A DNA stretch of 64,000 nt from assembly GCF_029945965.1 (NCBI RefSeq), contig NZ_JAQSDO010000020.1:62001-126000 (forward strand). Direction: 5' to 3'. The notes beneath the pieces are model-generated. The model had not been told where the DNA came from, did no database searches, and saw only the letters and a list, made by a program, of their open reading frames with translations. Of the stretch, positions 60,103 through 64,000 are shown one piece after another (within the stretch, counting starts at the first letter, position 1; each line of letters begins with the position of its first letter). Origin of the DNA: Thermomonas sp. (GTDB lineage Bacteria > Pseudomonadota > Gammaproteobacteria > Xanthomonadales > Xanthomonadaceae). The position numbers and the translations under genes are program-made.

Positions 60103-61094
60103 ACCTGCATTCCTCGAACAGCGTCCGCCAAGCCGCTGATGTGTTGCGCAACGGCGGGCTTGTCGGCTTGCCTACCGAAACGGTGTACGGATTGGCGGCC
60201 GATGCGCGCAATCCAGCGGCGGTTGCAAGGATCTTCGCGGCAAAACAACGTCCCGTGGACCATCCGTTGATCGTGCACCTGCGCCATGCCGAACAACTTC
60301 GAGCCTAGGCGCGCGATATTCCCGAAGACGCATGGCGGTTGGCACGGACGTTCTGGCCCGGCCCGCTCACCCTGATCCTGCGCCGGGCAACAGGCGTGCT
60401 GGATGCCGTGACCGGCGGGCTGGACACCGTGGCCTTGCGCGTACCAGATCATCCGCTGGCATTGGCGGTGCTGGAGCAGTTCGGCGATGGCATCGCCGCG
60501 CCTTCGGCCAATCGCTACGGGCGTGTGAGCCCAACGTTCGCCGCGCATGTGCGCGAGGAACTGGGCGATGCGGTCGACCTGGTGCTGGACGGTGGTCCAT
60601 GCTGGATCGGCATCGAATCCACCATCGTCGACATGACCGGTGGCAGTGCCTGCGTGCTGCGGCCCGGCGCCATCACCGAAACGGACCTGCATCAGGCATT
60701 GGACAAGGCGCTGCGCCGAGGCATCGAGCCCGACACGCCCTGTCCCGGCATGAAGACCTCGCACTACGCGCCCAACGCACGCGTGTTGCTGTCTTCTCCA
60801 GAGCAGGCCACGCACGATGTTGCGGCATGTCGCGCGCGCGGGCGCCGGGTGGGGTTGTTGGGTACGCACAAGCCGCGCAGCCTGCCTGCAGACGTGCATT
60901 GGCTGGGCTTGCGCCAGGACGTCGCCGGGCAGGCGCAACAGCTGTACCAGCGCTTGCGCGATGCCGATCATCTGGCGCTGGACGTCGTGGTGGCGGTGGT
61001 CCCGGCCGGTGATGGACTGGCACATGCGCTGCGCGACCGCCTGCAACGTGCGGCAGGGCTTGGTGACATGCCGCCTGTTGGCCACACGTCATGA
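60099..61094 (+). pseudogene. Threonylcarbamoyl-AMP synthase (Sua5/TsaC type) interrupted by an amber codon
   Basis: The 331-codon gene opens at GTG 60099, overlapping dabA. It has the YrdC fold with GGLVGLPTETVYGLAADA, AKQRPVDHPLIVHL, FWPGPLTLIL, APSANRYGRVSPTFA and a Sua5-type C-terminal domain. At codon 70 (60306-60308) TAG interrupts the frame where homologues have Trp (AWARDIP). Both sides stay in the same frame, so a single base change would restore it. The enzyme uses threonine, ATP and bicarbonate to start the tRNA t6A modification. As the reaction is essential, another tsaC copy probably exists if this one is inactive. Confidence 0.85.
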
Positions 61095-61155
61095 AGACCA
61101 AAACGGCACGTGCCACGCTCGGCTCACATCTGCGTTTCTGCGCGTGAGAGCGCCA

Positions 61156-62073
61156 ATGTCACTAATGGATGCCACGCTTTCAGCGCACCTCGCCGCACTT
61201 GAGAATGAGGCAATTTTCATCCTGCGTGAAGCCGTCGCCGAAGCGTGCAAACCGGTCCTGCTGTTCTCTGCGGGCAAGGATTCAACCGTGCTCGCACATC
61301 TGGCGATGCGTGCGTTCCATCCCGCCAGACCGCCGATGCCGTTGCTGCATATCGATTCAACTTGGGAATTTGCATCACTGCTTGCGTTCCGCGACGCATT
61401 TGCGGCGCGGCACGGCTTCGAACTCATCGTGCATGCGAACGAGGAAGGGCGCCGCAAAGGTCTGAATCCCTTCGATCACGGTGACCGCTACACCAGCGCG
61501 ATGCGCACGCAGCCGTTGAAGCAGGCGTTGGCCGATGGCGGCTTCGACATCATCTTCGGCGGCGCGCGCCGCGACGAGGAAGCATCGCGGGCCAAGGAGC
61601 GCATCGTGTCCGTGCGCAGTGCGCAGCATGGGTGGGATCCGCGCCAGCAGCGCCCTGAACTGTGGAACCTCTACAACCTGCGGCTAGGGCGCGGCGCGTC
61701 GGCGCGTGTGTTCCCGCTGTCCAACTGGACCGAACTCGACGTGCTGCTGTACGTGTACGTGCATCGGATCGAACTGGCGCCACTTTATTTCGCAACGCCT
61801 CGACAAGTGGTTCAACGCGATGGTGGATGGATCGTCATTGACGATAACCGGCGCATGCACTGGCGGCCCGGTGACGTGCCGCAGACGCGCAGCGTGAGGT
61901 TTCGCACGCTTGGTTGCTGGCCGGTCACCGCAGCGGTCGAATCATCGGCATGCGGGCTGGCAGAGGTAATCCTGGAAACGCTGGCAAGCGGGCAGTCGGA
62001 ACGCAGCGGGCGGCTGGGCGACAACGAGGATGGCGGCTCACTGGAACAGAAGAAACGTGAAGGCTATTTCTGA
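61156..62073 (+). CDS. cysD: Sulfate adenylyltransferase small subunit-like protein, CysD
   Basis: A 305-residue PP-loop ATPase. FSAGKDSTV (38-46) is the PP-loop, with the later FGGARRDEEASRAKERI, RVFPLSNWTELDV, TLGCWPVTAAVES and a terminal KKREGYF all as in CysD. It makes APS from ATP and sulfate with the GTPase CysN, which is absent here. The N-terminal region departs from typical CysD (ILREAVAEACKPVLLFSAG), so it may be a diverged paralogue. It overlaps the next gene by 17 bases. Confidence 0.85.
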   Translation: MSLMDATLSAHLAALENEAIFILREAVAEACKPVLLFSAGKDSTVLAHLAMRAFHPARPPMPLLHIDSTWEFASLLAFRDAFAARHGFELIVHANEEGRRKGLNPFDHGDRYTSAMRTQPLKQALADGGFDIIFGGARRDEEASRAKERIVSVRSAQHGWDPRQQRPELWNLYNLRLGRGASARVFPLSNWTELDVLLYVYVHRIELAPLYFATPRQVVQRDGGWIVIDDNRRMHWRPGDVPQTRSVRFRTLGCWPVTAAVESSACGLAEVILETLASGQSERSGRLGDNEDGGSLEQKKREGYF

Positions 62074-62649
62074 TCATCCGTATCTGTCCCAACGCGTCGC
62101 GCTGCTGACCCAGCATGGCAAGCAGCAGGTGATTGCGCCTGCACTGCATGCGGCGGTCGGCTGCAAGGTCGAGCGGGTCGCCGGCATCGACACCGATCTG
62201 CTTGGCACGTTCGCACGGCAATGGCGCTTTCCCGGCCACCGCATGGTGGTGCGCCCGGCCTGTGATGGCGATTCGCGTATCCGCAAGGGCATCGCATCCT
62301 GGGAACAGCTTGAACGGCATTTCCGCTGGGCCCGGCAAACATCGACCAATGGACAGGTGTTCATCGAAACCGACATGCGCGCCGATGCCAATCCCTCGCG
62401 CATGAACGTCATTCGCAGCGCAGCGATCGAACCTGGCCAGCGCCTCGCATGCAGTGTCCCTGCTGTGAGGTTCCGGGCTTCTGGCGCGTTCGGATTGTGC
62501 CCGGACTGCCCCGTGGACTATGCGGTGAAGCCACGCGGGACGCCGTCGCAGAGATACTGGCGTGCGTGCAGTGCGACCACCATTGCGAGCGTGAACGCAC
62601 CGACGTGCGTGTCGCGGATCCGGCTCACTGTGACTTCTGTAATCCCTGA
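62057..62649 (+). pseudogene. Decayed DUF6671 gene (internal deletion and frameshift)
   Basis: From GTG 62057 the frame matches the start of DUF6671 (RVALLTQHGKQQVIAP), then jumps after LLGTFA to the late part of the family (RFPGHRMVVRPACDG, VFIETDMRADANPSRMNVI), missing about 100 residues. At 62447-62449 the coding moves by -1: the conserved end CPCCEVPGF, CVQCD and ADPAHCDFCNP follows in the other frame to 62649. Intact relatives have RLA-xx-CP at this place, so one lost base explains the shift. Confidence 0.75.
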
Positions 62650-62696
62650 CTGCTCGCTTTTGTCGCCACTGGCGCCCGCTCTTCTAGAATGCGCGG

Positions 62697-63698
62697 ATGA
62701 CATTGATCGATCCTGCTGCCCTGCGCCTGTCCGTTGCCCCGATGATGGATTGGACTGATACCCATTGCAGGGTCTTCCATCGGCTGCTGGCGCCGCATGC
62801 ACGTCTGTACACCGAGATGGTGCATGCCAATGCTGTAATCCACGGCGACCGTTCGCGCTTGCTGGCCATGGATCCGACTGAGCATCCGGTGGCGTTGCAA
62901 CTTGGCGGTAGCGATCCGGCGTTGCTCGCACAAGCCGCGCGGATTGGCGCCGAGGCCGGCTTCGACGAGATCAATCTCAATTGCGGCTGCCCGTCCGACC
63001 GCGTCCAGGCGGGTCGTTTCGGTGCCTGCCTGATGCGCGAACCGGCGCTGGTGGCCGAGGGCGTGGCGGCGATGATAGCGGCGTGCAATGTACCCGTGAC
63101 CGTGAAGTGTCGGCTGGGCGTGGATGACGACCACGACTGGAACCACTTCCTGGCCTTCATCGACACCATTGCCGATGCCGGCTGCCGGCTGTTCGTGGTG
63201 CATGCGCGCAATGCCTGGCTCAAGGGTCTCAGCCCGAAGGAAAACCGCGAAGTGCCGCCGCTGCGCTACGACTGGGCCTACCGGCTCAAGCACGAGCGGC
63301 CGCAGTTGCAGGTGATCGTCAATGGCGGGATTGCCGATGCCGCCGAAGCGCGCGCGCATTTGTCACACATGGATGGCGCGATGCTGGGCCGCGCCGCCTA
63401 CCACGATCCGTATTTGCTGCATCGGCTCGACGTCGAATGGTTCGGTGCCGAGCTTCGCAGCCGCGGCGATCTGTTGCGCGCCATGCAGCCCTATGTCGAA
63501 GCGCAGCTCGCGCGTGGTGGTCTGCTGAAACATATCGTCCGCCACGTACTCGGCCTGTTCGCCAGCCAGCCCGGCGGTCGTGCGTTCCGCCAGATCCTCA
63601 GCGAAGGCGCGCACAAGACCGGCGCCGACTGGTCACTGGTCGAACGCGCACTCTCACTGACGCATTCCAACAAGCAAGCCATCGAGCACGCCGCATGA
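62697..63698 (+). CDS. dusA: tRNA-dihydrouridine(20/20a) synthase DusA
   Basis: A 333-residue FMN enzyme that reduces uridines 20 and 20a of tRNA D-loops. RLSVAPMMDWTDTHCRVFHRLL, NLNCGCPSDRVQAGRFGACLM with the catalytic Cys, and KCRLGVDDDHDW are DusA landmarks. The C-terminal helical tRNA domain is complete. It overlaps the next gene by four bases (ATGA). Confidence 0.96.
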   Translation: MTLIDPAALRLSVAPMMDWTDTHCRVFHRLLAPHARLYTEMVHANAVIHGDRSRLLAMDPTEHPVALQLGGSDPALLAQAARIGAEAGFDEINLNCGCPSDRVQAGRFGACLMREPALVAEGVAAMIAACNVPVTVKCRLGVDDDHDWNHFLAFIDTIADAGCRLFVVHARNAWLKGLSPKENREVPPLRYDWAYRLKHERPQLQVIVNGGIADAAEARAHLSHMDGAMLGRAAYHDPYLLHRLDVEWFGAELRSRGDLLRAMQPYVEAQLARGGLLKHIVRHVLGLFASQPGGRAFRQILSEGAHKTGADWSLVERALSLTHSNKQAIEHAA

Positions 63699-64000
63699 TT
63701 ACCCGCGACATCGAATCCTTTCTCGCGTTTACACGCACTGCAGCACCTGATTTCGGCCCAGCCACCGCGCGCGCCGCGTTCCTGGTCGCGCCCGACGGCT
63801 TCCGCTTGGCCGAGCAGTCCGCACAGGACAATGTCTATATGGCCGATGCCGCCGCATTCGATGCCGGTCGCGCATCGATGCAGCATCGCGACCTGCAACG
63901 CGCGTTGTCGGCGGCCTTGCCGACGGTATGTTTCGCCGGCGATCCGGAGACGCCCGATGCGTTGTTCCCGAACAACGTGTTCGGTACAGCTGCGGGGCGT
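63695..64000 (+). CDS. Amidinotransferase/arginine-deiminase-fold protein, 5' end
   Basis: The frame is open from ATG 63695, overlapping the dusA stop, to the window edge: 102 residues. FLVAPDGFRLAEQSAQDNVY near the start and DALFPNNVFGTAAGR at the end match the N-terminal blade of citrulline-hydrolase/amidinotransferase-like proteins, in which the FPNNxF segment holds an active-site Asp/Asn. The catalytic His and Cys would lie downstream, outside the window. Confidence 0.75.
   Translation, partial: MITRDIESFLAFTRTAAPDFGPATARAAFLVAPDGFRLAEQSAQDNVYMADAAAFDAGRASMQHRDLQRALSAALPTVCFAGDPETPDALFPNNVFGTAAGR

Overview
The window is about 64 kb of high-GC proteobacterial chromosome. Gene content points to a gammaproteobacterium of the Lysobacterales (Xanthomonadaceae and relatives): a split class II ribonucleotide reductase (NrdJa/NrdJb), a yqjDE-like envelope operon beside a DegP/Q protease, an AcnD/PrpF/PrpD methylcitrate set, and DesK/DesR-type regulators of an ABC exporter. 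The lineage is inferred from content, not from a marker gene. No rRNA, tRNA, CRISPR array, intact transposase or prophage was seen.

Layout. 1-2.4 kb: end of a tail-specific protease gene, then two EamA exporters. 2.4-7.0 kb (minus): an adaptor/ATPase/two-permease MacAB-like exporter. It is divergent from a plus-strand ATPase/ABC-2 permease/histidine kinase/response regulator operon (7.2-10.9 kb), followed by a diguanylate cyclase. 12.7-18.9 kb (minus): M17 aminopeptidase and HAD phosphatase, AI-2E-family permease with three small envelope genes, and a DegP/Q protease. 19.1-23.2 kb: nrdJa, a lysine/alanine-rich histone H1-like gene, and nrdJb. 23.3-34.3 kb: an accessory stretch of small stress, lipoprotein and transport genes with a DUF3800 gene of lower GC and short dispersed intergenic repeats. 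34.4-45.2 kb: small stress and envelope genes, a two-gene lipoate ligase, lipocalin, fasciclin lipoprotein, HAD, NlpE-like, GNAT and SDR genes. 45.2-54.8 kb (minus): acnD, prpD and prpF for propionate (2-methylcitrate) catabolism, interrupted by a PAS/GGDEF gene and a cluster of toxin-antitoxin genes and remnants. 54.9-64 kb: a LysR regulator divergent from dabB-dabA (inorganic-carbon accumulation), then a Sua5-type gene with an in-frame amber codon, an orphan cysD, a decayed DUF6671 gene, dusA and the start of an amidinotransferase-like gene.

The most interesting signals are these. DabA ends in a 4-base overlap with a gene for a bicarbonate-consuming enzyme (threonylcarbamoyl-AMP synthase), which carries one nonsense codon. 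nrdJb contains an A AAA AAG slippery site followed at once by a stop in the -1 frame. A histone-like gene lies between the two nrdJ halves. A toxin-antitoxin cluster is embedded in the methylcitrate genes, with the last toxin overlapping prpF. Dispersed repeats and a pair of perfect DnaA boxes occur in the 24-34 kb region.
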